61,040 bases of DNA, taken from contig DGWL01000077.1 of the NCBI GenBank assembly GCA_002396125.1, positions 1 to 61,040 of the forward strand, written 5' to 3'. Of this stretch, positions 27,058-34,735 are shown piece after piece. Under the pieces are notes generated by a model. That model saw only the letters and a program-made list of their open reading frames with translations, had not been told where the DNA came from and searched no databases. Numbering within the stretch: the first letter of the stretch is position 1; each line of letters opens with the position of its first letter. This DNA is from Porphyromonadaceae bacterium UBA4259 (GTDB taxonomy: Bacteria; Bacteroidota; Bacteroidia; Bacteroidales; Muribaculaceae). Position numbers and translations under genes: made by a program.

Positions 27058-27143
27058 GGAGAGGACAAGATTCGAACTTGCGGTAGAGTTACCCCTACGG
27101 CAGTTTAGCAAACTGCTGGTTTCAGCCACTCACCCACCTCTCC
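27057..27143 (-). tRNA. tRNA-Ser (anticodon GCT)
   Basis: An 87-base class II tRNA on the minus strand. The acceptor GGAGAGG pairs with CCTCTCC, followed by discriminator G; CCA is not encoded. The anticodon stem GCAGT/ACTGC encloses the loop TTGCTAA, giving GCT (serine AGC/AGU codons). A long variable arm (GTAGGGGTAACTCTAC) and T-arm (CAAGTTCGAATCTTG) are present. Confidence 0.95.
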
Positions 27144-27182
27144 AGTGCCATTAGTGCTGAATTGTTTTTCACTAAGCGACTG

Positions 27183-27213
27183 CAAAGTTAGTGCTAAATT
27201 TTGAATTGGCAAA
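27183..27213 (-). promoter_or_regulatory. Promoter for tRNA-Ser
   Basis: Minus-strand TTTG (27210-27213), 19 bases, then TAACTTTG (27183-27190), 40 bases before the tRNA 5' end at 27143. Both boxes match the Bacteroidota consensus. Confidence 0.75.
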
Positions 27214-27373
27214 ATTTTTTTTGAAAAAAGTTGGGGCGTTTTTTTGAGTGCTTGTTGGCTCTTAAGTTTAAGAGGTTGATTGATAGGTGTAAAAAACGCT
27301 GAAGCTGCAATGTTTTTTAATGTTGTTGTGGTGTGGATCGCCGTGTTTTCTTTGTGTATTTAATTATAATCTC

Positions 27374-29371
27374 ATGGAAAACACTACTAAAACCAACCTA
27401 AAATCTAATGATAAGAAGGAAGAGTTTGATATCAACCGTCTTTCGCTCGACCGGGTGCTGGTGCTCAATGCTGAGCGCAACCGAGAGCTTGAAGACCATT
27501 ACGATCCCATTGCCGGAGTGGGCTGCAGCGCACCACGAGTGAGGTACACATGGCATGATAAAACTGGTGCCCCTGTGCAGATAATGATTCCGGAGAAGAT
27601 GGCTGCCGTGCTAGAACAAAGCCCGTGTACCAGCGATGAGCAGTGGCAACTGCTCCGCATCAAGCACGACTTTGAGTACTGGTGCGCCACGTGTGTCACC
27701 ATTCTCGACAAGCTTACCGGGCGCCGGGTGAAAATGGTGCTTAATGTGCCACAACGGCGGGTGCTGGCAGTGCTTGAGCAACAGCGCCTTGCCGGTGAGC
27801 CACTGCGCCTGGTTCTTCTCAAGGCTAGGCAGTGGGGCGGTAGCACACTGGTGCAAATCTACATGGCATGGATACAACTGGTTCTGAAAACCAACTGGAA
27901 TAGCCTCATCTGTGGACATTTGCGGCAAACATCGGCGGCGCTGAAGGGAATGTATACCCGCGCCTTGCGCAACTATCCCAAGCATCTTGCCCGCGACGGG
28001 AACTGGCCGGTGCTCAAGACCTACGAGGGTTCACGCAACGTGCAGTAGCTGAGCGGTAGCGAGTCGCTCATCATCACTGGTTCGGCGCAAAACCAGGATG
28101 CCATTCGTGGCTATGATGTGAAAATGGCCCACTTGACCGAGGTCGCCTTTTGGCCCGACAGCACGCTTCACTCGCCCGAGGATGTGATTCGTTCCATAGG
28201 CGGTACTGTGCCGCTGGAGCCACTCACGATGCTTGTGCTTGAGTCGACAGCCAATGGCGTGGGCAACTATTTCCACAGTGAGTGGCTGCGTGCCAAGGCG
28301 GGCACTAGCGACAAGAAAGCTGTGTTTGTGCCCTGGACCCAGATTGCCATCTATCGCCAGCCTGTGACCGATGTGTCGCAGCTCTTGAGTGAGCTCGACG
28401 ACTATGAGAAATGGCTGTGGGAGAACGGTTGCACCTTGGAGATGATAAACTGGTATCACAACAAGCGCAAGGAATATCCCAGCCATGGCTTGATGATGGC
28501 GGAGTTTCCCACTACCGATATAGAGGCCTTTACAAGCACGTCGCGCCACGTGTTTGCACCCGAGCTGATAGAGCGGCTCAGAGACTCGATTCCGCCGGTT
28601 GAACCGCAGCTTGGCGACGTTGTGGCCCGAGGTGCTCACACCCTTGTGGGGGCTGAGTTCATGCCAGCCTGTAATGGCCCCATGAAAGTGTGGAGGCATC
28701 CCGACAGCAACACGCGTATGCGCAATCGCTACATGGTGGTGGTTGACGTGGGCGGCAGTAATGACAGTAGCGACTGGAGTGTGATTGCAGTGATTGATAC
28801 CCACATCGACGCGTCCTTCTCGCAAGAAGAACTGATGCCCGAGGTGGTGGCCCAGTGGCGTGATCATGTCGACCTCGACTTGCTGGTGTGGAAGGCGGCG
28901 ATGATAGCCCGCTACTATTGCAACGCGCAGCTTGTGTTTGAGAGCAATTCGCTTGAGGCCACCCGTAGCGGGGTGGGGAAGACTTTGCTCGAAACTATTA
29001 TGGGTGCCTACCCTAACGTGTATCAGCGCCGGTGCAAAGACGGCTCGCGCATGCCTGGCTTCCACACCAACCGCGACACCAAGCCCGAGGCTATCTACAA
29101 CCTGATAGCCTATGTGCGCGATAGAGCCTATATTGAGCATGACAAGGATGCGGTGAACGAGATGTCGACCTATGAGCTGGACCCCAAGGGACGCTATAAT
29201 GCTCGCCGTGGAGCCCATGACGACATTCTCATGACTCGTGCCATTGGCTTGCTGCTCATCGAGCGACGCCGAATTGAGGAAGGTCGCTCACGAGCAGTGA
29301 CTAAAGATAACTTCATGGCAAGTGGGGGCGACCAACACACCTCACAACTTGCAATTGAATTTTTAGTTTAA
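27374..29371 (+). pseudogene. Orphan phage terminase large subunit, interrupted by one in-frame TAG
   Basis: The frame from the ATG at 27374 would encode 665 residues but carries TAG at 28046-28048 (codon 225); reading resumes in the same frame with LSGSESLIITGSAQNQD. ATPase features are a Walker A-like ARQWGGST, an RGYDV...LTEVAFW Walker B region, and LESTANGVGNYF (motif III). The RNase H-like nuclease domain has VVVDVGGSND, LVFESNS and GAHDDILM, so all catalytic groups remain. There are no portal, capsid or integrase genes around it. It could be a lone domesticated or decaying gene. An independent 224-residue ATPase fragment and a later restart are possible products. Confidence 0.8.
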
Positions 29372-29455
29372 TGGTTTTTAAAAAAGGGTTTTTGACTTCA
29401 AAAGTGCTAAATTCACATAAAAAATACAGAAAAAATGATATTTTTCAAGAAAAAG

Positions 29456-29487
29456 TTTGGAAATTATAAGAATATATTATAAATTTG
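29456..29487 (+). promoter_or_regulatory. Consensus promoter with no coding gene behind it
   Basis: TTTG (29456-29459), 20 bases, then TAAATTTG (29480-29487): a full match to the Bacteroidota promoter. Transcription should begin near 29494. No open frame of any length follows on this strand before the terminator at 29578-29606. Confidence 0.75.
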
Positions 29488-29493
29488 CAACGT

Positions 29494-29606
29494 CGATGAG
29501 ATGATAGTTTGTCAATTCGGCATATCCAATAAAAGAAAAATAGTTGTTTTATAGATAATTGTGTATTTTAAGGAATTGGGTAGTCGGGAGACTGCCCGTT
29601 TTTTTT
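29494..29606 (+). ncRNA. Candidate free-standing small RNA, about 113 bases
   Basis: The stretch between a consensus promoter and an intrinsic terminator holds no open frame with a plausible start (the first ATG is followed at once by TGA). It is AT-rich with a GC-rich 3' hairpin, typical of Bacteroidota sRNAs. I cannot assign it to a known RNA family by eye. The exact 5' end is inferred from promoter spacing. Confidence 0.55.
29578..29606 (+). terminator. Intrinsic terminator of the candidate small RNA
   Basis: GGGTAGTC (29578-29585), GGGA tetraloop, GACTGCCC (29590-29597), with one G-U pair, followed by eight T residues after one G. A strong rightward terminator. Confidence 0.85.
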
Positions 29607-29646
29607 GTGCGTATTGCTATGAAAAAAGTTTTGGCACAAAATCAGC

Positions 29647-29682
29647 AATGGCGACATCCCTTGATTGAAGGGCGTCGCCATT
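29647..29682. other. Long isolated hairpin
   Basis: AATGGCGAC (29647-29655) pairs with GTCGCCATT (29674-29682); after a small internal loop CCCTT pairs with AAGGG around GATTG. No T-run follows on either strand, so it is not a canonical terminator. It stands between the small RNA and the inverted-repeat element. Confidence 0.6.
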
Positions 29683-29745
29683 GTGATGTCGTGACCAATA
29701 AATAGACAATTAATCTCTTAACCAGCGGTTAATAAATAGTGTTAG

Positions 29746-29936
29746 TTAAACCCAAATCGGTCATTAGGCCGACGATAGGTTCGTTTAAATGTCTTTTTAT
29801 GCCATAACAGTTTTATTTTTGCGTTTTGTTTTAAATTTTGTCTCGACATAGCCCGCTATGTCGAGACAAAATCTTTACAACCTGCTAAAAATAAATTCTG
29901 TTCTAACATAAATCCTAATGACCGAATTGGGTTAAA
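29746..29936. repeat. 191-base element with 23-bp terminal inverted repeats
   Basis: TTAAACCCAAATCGGTCATT at 29746 (arm 29746-29768) and the inverse arm at 29914-29936 (CCTAATGACCGAATTGGG start) agree at 21 of 23 positions. The interior is AT-rich, codes for nothing, and centres on the perfect palindrome at 29835-29872. Size and form fit a MITE-like or other non-autonomous element, though no target-site duplication is evident. Confidence 0.6.
29835..29872. terminator. 17-bp perfect palindrome, possible terminator of the 29959-31536 gene
   Basis: ATTTTGTCTCGACATAG pairs perfectly with CTATGTCGAGACAAAAT around a 4-base loop. It lies 87 bases past the stop of the dockerin/SusE-like gene on the minus strand. 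T-runs at its foot are short (four), so termination is likely but not certain. Confidence 0.55.
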
Positions 29937-29958
29937 GATTAATTTATGTTTGTGAAAA

Positions 29959-31536
29959 TCAGTTCGCGGGAGTGAGAGTTGCGCTGTATTCTCCTGGGCA
30001 AACAAGCTTGAGGGCAACGTTATAGGTGCCGGCCTCAACATGGATGTTAACATCACTGTTAAGGACAAGCTTGTTGAGTGTGCCGCCAAAGCTGATGTCC
30101 CAATTGTTATTGCCACGGAACTTAAATTCACCGTCGGTGAAGGTGATAGTGCCTTCCCAGGTGTTGGTTTCGGCATTGTAGGTGAGAGGTGTCTCGGTTT
30201 CCCAACCGCCTTGTGTGGCGTCACCAATCACACCCATGCTGGTGATGGGGGTCACACTGTAGGTCATGTTGTTGAGGTTGGCGTTAACGTAAACGTAGCC
30301 ACTAGCTTCAATGTTGGCGCCATTGCTCACGAGGGTGCCATTGCTGCCGCCCCAGTTTATACCCCATTCTCCTTGAATCTTTTGGAATTTGAATACTGTG
30401 CCTACATTAACAAAGCCATAGTAGTCGTTTTCGCCCTTAATCGAAGCTACTTTGCCTCCATTGCCGTTCCAACCATCGGCATCGCCGGTAATGTAGAGGT
30501 ATTCATACTCGGCATCGGGGTCGTCCTCAGGCTCCTGTCCATCGGTTGTGATGGTGTAGGTTAGTTCCTCGGTATTGATAGTGATGTCGATGTAGGTAGC
30601 ATTCAAGTAGCCTGGCAGGCAAAATGCGCCCTGGTTGCCCTGCACGAGGTTTCCGCTCAGTGCCTGCACACCATCGGCAGGGAAGGCTAGCAATGAACCC
30701 TCGTTCCAGAAATCGGCAGCTGTGTAGCAGTTCTCGTTGGCAATCTTGAACCAGAAGTCACGACTGATGCCATCGATGCGGATGTTGTAAACGTTGGCAT
30801 TCTCAGCGTCTTGAGTCATCTTATATGTTTTGTCGGTGGTACTCCATTCGTTGATTGTACCAATGATGTACCAATTGGTCTCGGGCTGAGGTTGTGGAGC
30901 AAACTCGCCGGTGATGGTGAGTTCCATCTTCTCCATGTCGATGCTCAAGTTGAAATTGCCGGGAGCTACTTGCAGAGCAATAAAATTGTCATTAGTGAGA
31001 GCAATGCTGGTTCCAAGCACATCCTCAGTAACTACGAAATTATTTTCTACGCCCTCGCCAAGTGCACCAAAGCGATAAGGGGCAATTTCATCCCATGCCG
31101 ACTCATTGTTCTCTTGGGCAAGCTTTTTAGTAAAGCTGAAATAGCTGAATCCACTGGGTTTGGTGGAAACTTGTGCAGTATAGATATTACCATCCTCGGT
31201 TGTCATCTCGACACCTACTGTGGGATCCCATTGGTTGCCGTTAACCTCGCCCAGGATGTACACCTTGTCGAATTGAGCAGGGTTAAGAATTAGTTGATAA
31301 ACAGCGGTAACGTCGGCACTGTTGATTGTGCCGTCGGCATTTTGGTCACCATTAACAATTGTGCTTGCATCATTGTTAAGGATGAACTTGTAGAGTGCGG
31401 TAACGTCGGCACTGTTGCACACACCGTCGCCGTTCACATCACCTTTAACTGCCGCGTTGGCCGATTGCGAGAATGCTAAGATTCCTGCCATGGCAAGAAC
31501 CACAGCACTCAACGATTTGAGTAATTTTTTGGTCAT
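29959..31536 (-). CDS. Secreted SusE/F-like protein with N-terminal dockerin
   Basis: A 525-residue protein with a signal peptide (cleavage near ANAA). Residues about 32-85 form a two-repeat type I dockerin (KGDVNGDGVCNSADVTALY and NGDQNADGTINSADVTAVY). After it come several beta-sandwich modules of the SusE/SusF kind (VYILGEVNGNQWDP, NWYIIGTINEWST, YLYITGDADGWNGN), which in the starch system bind glycans at the cell surface. Placing the dockerin directly after the signal peptide is unusual; in the other two window proteins it is C-terminal. There is no susC/susD beside it and no lipobox, so it is probably soluble or otherwise anchored. Confidence 0.8.
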   Translation of the reverse strand: MTKKLLKSLSAVVLAMAGILAFSQSANAAVKGDVNGDGVCNSADVTALYKFILNNDASTIVNGDQNADGTINSADVTAVYQLILNPAQFDKVYILGEVNGNQWDPTVGVEMTTEDGNIYTAQVSTKPSGFSYFSFTKKLAQENNESAWDEIAPYRFGALGEGVENNFVVTEDVLGTSIALTNDNFIALQVAPGNFNLSIDMEKMELTITGEFAPQPQPETNWYIIGTINEWSTTDKTYKMTQDAENANVYNIRIDGISRDFWFKIANENCYTAADFWNEGSLLAFPADGVQALSGNLVQGNQGAFCLPGYLNATYIDITINTEELTYTITTDGQEPEDDPDAEYEYLYITGDADGWNGNGGKVASIKGENDYYGFVNVGTVFKFQKIQGEWGINWGGSNGTLVSNGANIEASGYVYVNANLNNMTYSVTPITSMGVIGDATQGGWETETPLTYNAETNTWEGTITFTDGEFKFRGNNNWDISFGGTLNKLVLNSDVNIHVEAGTYNVALKLVCPGEYSATLTPAN

Positions 31537-31632
31537 AAAAAATAATAATTTTAAGAAGATTAAAAAACTGGTAAATGGTATCTTTCATCCTGCCAGGAAA
31601 CAAGGTGACCTTGAGGATGTTATTTCTTGTGG

Positions 31633-31640
31633 CAAAATTA
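31633..31640 (-). promoter_or_regulatory. -7 promoter box for the dockerin/SusE-like gene
   Basis: Minus-strand TAATTTTG matches TAnnTTTG, about 97 bases before the ATG at 31536. The intervening leader is AT-rich. Confidence 0.5.
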
Positions 31641-31711
31641 TTATTTTTTTTTTGACGGGAACAAGCACCTAAATCATATTTTCATAACTCTAGCCTGCAA
31701 ACCATTGCGTT

Positions 31712-32773
31712 TCACTGGGTCACAGCGCGCGGCAAGGTGATGAGCGAGGGAGCGAGCGCAATGCGATAGGCACCACCGCGCTCTCCTGTGATATAGTATT
31801 TAGCGGCAATGTCGTTGCTGATGATGCAGCTGGCGATGCAACGCTTAATCTTCGAGATTGTTTCGTTGAGTGTGTTGCCTAGAGGGTCCATGATCATGTC
31901 GATTGACTTGCGCGCCAGGTCCTCATTGCGCCCTGGCTTCACCATTGAGTAGATGTTCCTTATTTCTTGGCGGTAATTGGAGATGTTGCGCAGTTCAATT
32001 CCCTCGGGATGGTTTAGGAAAAGGATGTAGACAGTGCGGCACATTGCAGGCATTTTCACCTCCACCTCATTGTAGCCTGGCAGCACAATTTTGAGGTCGT
32101 TGTTTACCACGATTGGACTCAGACGATTGTTGCCAATCACAAATTTTCCTTCGAGCAGCGTCACCATGAGTTGCGATGGGTCGGCATGATATTTTGTTAC
32201 ATAGTCAAGAATTTGAGCCTGAATAGCTTTAAGGTCATTTTGTCGCTGGCACTCGATGTCTTCAACCTCATTTTCCTCATCTTCGTCTTCATCTTCATCA
32301 CCACAGGCGTAGGCCGCATCCGATTCCTCACAAAAGTCGAGCAAAATAGATTTCTTGCAATAATTAAAATGGCTGTGACTGCTCGGCATTGCTTGTGGCA
32401 TTGATTCGACGTCTTGGTGTGCCCATTGTGTTTCGAGCGTGATGTCGCCACTGCTTGTGCTGGTGATGTCGGTCAAGATGTCGATAAATGACTTTATATC
32501 GTCGAGATAATTATTACTGAAGTCGCTCGAGAACGAAGTTTTGACAATTGCATCTCGCCCCATGTTTCCTAAGTTGAAACGGCGTGCCAGGATTGTGACC
32601 TCTTGAGCCTGATCATCGTGAATGAACTCTACGTGGAAGTTGGTGTGCCTGCGCAATAATAACAGAATGTCGCTGGATTTGTTGCTCATGGCATAGAGGT
32701 GCGTGGGAAGAATGACGTAGATTACGCCATATTTTAATTGGTGGAATTTGGGGTCGAAGTTGTAGAGAATCAT
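31712..32773 (-). CDS. Conserved Bacteroidales protein of unknown function with acidic linker
   Basis: A 353-residue cytoplasmic protein, no signal peptide. The N-terminal half is followed by a strongly acidic stretch (DEDEDEDEENEVEDIE, about residues 158-175) and a C-terminal domain containing YILFLNHPEGIELRNISNYR, then DPLGNTLNETISKIKRC and YYITGERGGAYRIAL. I recall this C-terminal pattern from uncharacterised Bacteroidales proteins but cannot name a family. It resembles a helical, possibly DNA- or effector-binding region. It follows the vWA gene, separated by that gene's terminator. Confidence 0.65.
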   Translation of the reverse strand: MILYNFDPKFHQLKYGVIYVILPTHLYAMSNKSSDILLLLRRHTNFHVEFIHDDQAQEVTILARRFNLGNMGRDAIVKTSFSSDFSNNYLDDIKSFIDILTDITSTSSGDITLETQWAHQDVESMPQAMPSSHSHFNYCKKSILLDFCEESDAAYACGDEDEDEDEENEVEDIECQRQNDLKAIQAQILDYVTKYHADPSQLMVTLLEGKFVIGNNRLSPIVVNNDLKIVLPGYNEVEVKMPAMCRTVYILFLNHPEGIELRNISNYRQEIRNIYSMVKPGRNEDLARKSIDMIMDPLGNTLNETISKIKRCIASCIISNDIAAKYYITGERGGAYRIALAPSLITLPRAVTQ

Positions 32774-32813
32774 AATGTCATTAGAATAAATTAATTAACA
32801 ACTGAAATCGTTG

Positions 32814-32861
32814 CAAAAAGCGTGCCAAGCTCGCTTTCTTTTTATTAAGCCGCTTGGCACG
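32814..32861 (-). terminator. Terminator of the vWA gene
   Basis: CGTGCCAAGC (32821-32830) pairs with GCTTGGCACG (32852-32861), a 10-bp stem with a 21-base loop. On the minus strand CTTTTT follows. It stands between the vWA gene and the 31712-32773 gene, so the latter needs read-through or its own promoter. Confidence 0.8.
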
Positions 32862-32879
32862 TTGACTGATGCGTCATGA

Positions 32880-33551
32880 CTAGTCTTTGAACAGACTCTT
32901 GGCGCGCTTGATGATAAATTCCTTTTTGTAGTCTGCGCTCATTTCGCTTGCCATTATCGGGGCCATGTCGTCAAGAAAATCGGCTTGGCATCGTTGTGCT
33001 TGAGCAAACATTCGCGAGGTGCCCATCGCTGTCTTCTCAAAGGTGAGATGATTGTCGATGGCGAGTGAGAACGCTACTGCTTCCACGTCGTGGTCGGCAC
33101 CAATGTAGGCAAAGAGCCAGCCTTCGTTTTTGTAAGCATTGATGAGACTCTTGATAGCCTTTTTAGAGAACTCGCGGCTGGCGTTCTCGTAGCCGTCGGT
33201 AATGATTGTCACGCTGGCGATGTCGTTGTCGCCCTTAATGCGATGCACTTGAGTGATGGTGTTACCAATGGCATCATAGAGCGGCGTCATGCAGCATGGA
33301 CGATAATGGCTGCTTGTAATGGGCGCAACCTCACCAATGGGACACTCGTTGTAGATTTTCTTGATTTCGCAGCCGCAGAAGGCGACTAGCGTAAGCACAT
33401 GTTCCTGCTCGGGATACTTTTCCTGGTTGCGCTTGATTGACTGGATTGTTTCGTTCACGCCATCTATTGCCTGGCGCGCGATGCTGCTCATCGAGCCGCT
33501 CTTGTCGAGAATGATAACGTTGTAAACACGGGTCTTGGCTGTAGTTTGCAT
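32880..33551 (-). CDS. von Willebrand factor A domain protein
   Basis: A 223-residue single-domain vWA protein, cytoplasmic. The MIDAS metal site is complete: DKSGSMSS (D16, S18, S20), a Thr in PCCMTPLYDAIG, and IITDGYENAS. It resembles TerY-like or stand-alone vWA proteins that work as adaptors with ATPases or phosphatases. None of those partners is nearby; the neighbour at 31712 is the only candidate. The start at 33551 (MQTTAKTR) is used; an upstream extension of 21 codons crosses the -7 box. Confidence 0.85.
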   Translation of the reverse strand: MQTTAKTRVYNVIILDKSGSMSSIARQAIDGVNETIQSIKRNQEKYPEQEHVLTLVAFCGCEIKKIYNECPIGEVAPITSSHYRPCCMTPLYDAIGNTITQVHRIKGDNDIASVTIITDGYENASREFSKKAIKSLINAYKNEGWLFAYIGADHDVEAVAFSLAIDNHLTFEKTAMGTSRMFAQAQRCQADFLDDMAPIMASEMSADYKKEFIIKRAKSLFKD

Positions 33552-33598
33552 AATTCTAATAATTAATAAGGTTAATAAATTGATTTGTTTTGATATTG

Positions 33599-33606
33599 CA
33601 AATTTA
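33599..33606 (-). promoter_or_regulatory. -7 promoter box for the vWA gene
   Basis: Minus-strand TAAATTTG, 48 bases before the ATG at 33551. A TTTG (33629-33632) lies 22 bases upstream, slightly beyond the usual spacing. Confidence 0.5.
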
Positions 33607-33688
33607 CAGCACAAAGCGGCACGCCTTCCAAAACGGCAACCTTGCAGTTTTGGTTTATAGTTATGTGATAAGATTTTCTTGGCAGCTG

Positions 33689-34735
33689 TTAATCCACGAG
33701 GTCGCGGTAGATGTCGAGAGCAGCGGTGATGTCGTCGTTGCTGATTGTGTTGTTGATACTATAGTCGCCACACGAGTGCAACAGGGTGCAGTTTATTTCA
33801 CCGGCCAGGCTCTTCTTGTCGTGTCGCATGATGTCGAGAAGGTGTGGATAGTCGTCGCAGGTGATGTGGAAGGCTCCATAGTTGCTTTTTACAAAGCTTG
33901 CCAGGGCATAGAGTTGATGGCTTGGGAAATTAAGGATTAGGTGTGACAGCACGGCCTCGGTCACGAGTCCCCACGCCACGGCGTAGCCATGAGGGATGGG
34001 GTGGCCGTCGGCAAGAGCTTTTGCCTCAAACGCATGCCCCACGGTATGGCCCAGATTGAGTGCCTTGCGTGGCCCTTGCTCATGTGGATCTTGTCGCACG
34101 ATGTCTTCTTTTATCTTGATGGAGTCGCGCAATTGGTCGAGTAGTGTGTCGTAATTTATACAAGAGAAGTCGGTGTCAAGCAAATGGAAAAAACTTTCGC
34201 TCGACGAGAGCATGGCGTGCTTGAGCATCTCGGCAAAGCCCGCCTTCAATTCCTGCTCGGGGAGGGTGGGGAAAAAGGTAGTGCTCACAATCACGTGGCA
34301 GGCGGGGGCAAAGGCTCCAATCTCATTCTTGAACCCCATGAAGTTGATGCCCGTCTTGCCGCCCACTGCGGCATCGACGGCGCCCAGCAATGTGGTGGGC
34401 ACATTGATGAATGGGATGCCGCGCTTGAAGGTTGCGGCGGCAAGACCACCCAGGTCGGTCACTACACCTCCGCCCAGGTTCACCAGCAGTGAATGCCGGG
34501 TAGCGCCGCATTGCTGCATTGCTCGCCACACACCGGTTAAGGTGTCAAGAGTCTTGCTTGCCTCGCCACTCGGCATCTCGATGACAGTAGCGTTCTCCAG
34601 GCAAGGCAGTTGTGGCAGCGCAAGGTGGCGTGTGTTGGAATCGGCAAGCACCATCACAGCATTGTAATTGCCACCCTCAATAATCGTGCTGAGGGTGGCA
34701 TTCACGTTGCTTGTGTATAGCACTTGCTGCTGCAT
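33689..34735 (-). CDS. aroB: 3-dehydroquinate synthase
   Basis: A 348-residue second enzyme of the shikimate pathway, forming 3-dehydroquinate from DAHP with NAD and a divalent metal. Family motifs are GGGVVTDLGGLAAATFKRGI, PTTLLGAVDAAVGGKTGIN, and metal ligands in E-K...NLGHTVGHAFE and GYAVAWG. The ATG at 34735 overlaps the HAD stop (TGATG), so translation is coupled; a GTG one codon upstream is less likely. Confidence 0.95.
   Translation of the reverse strand: MQQQVLYTSNVNATLSTIIEGGNYNAVMVLADSNTRHLALPQLPCLENATVIEMPSGEASKTLDTLTGVWRAMQQCGATRHSLLVNLGGGVVTDLGGLAAATFKRGIPFINVPTTLLGAVDAAVGGKTGINFMGFKNEIGAFAPACHVIVSTTFFPTLPEQELKAGFAEMLKHAMLSSSESFFHLLDTDFSCINYDTLLDQLRDSIKIKEDIVRQDPHEQGPRKALNLGHTVGHAFEAKALADGHPIPHGYAVAWGLVTEAVLSHLILNFPSHQLYALASFVKSNYGAFHITCDDYPHLLDIMRHDKKSLAGEINCTLLHSCGDYSINNTISNDDITAALDIYRDLVD

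Noticed and set aside
28031..29218. A 395-codon open frame on the minus strand opposite the terminase gene
   Set aside because: The plus-strand frame carries all terminase nuclease motifs; the antisense frame is a His-rich shadow without family features.
13607..31536. A cellulosome
   Set aside because: Dockerins are present but no cohesin-bearing scaffold or cellulase is found in the window.
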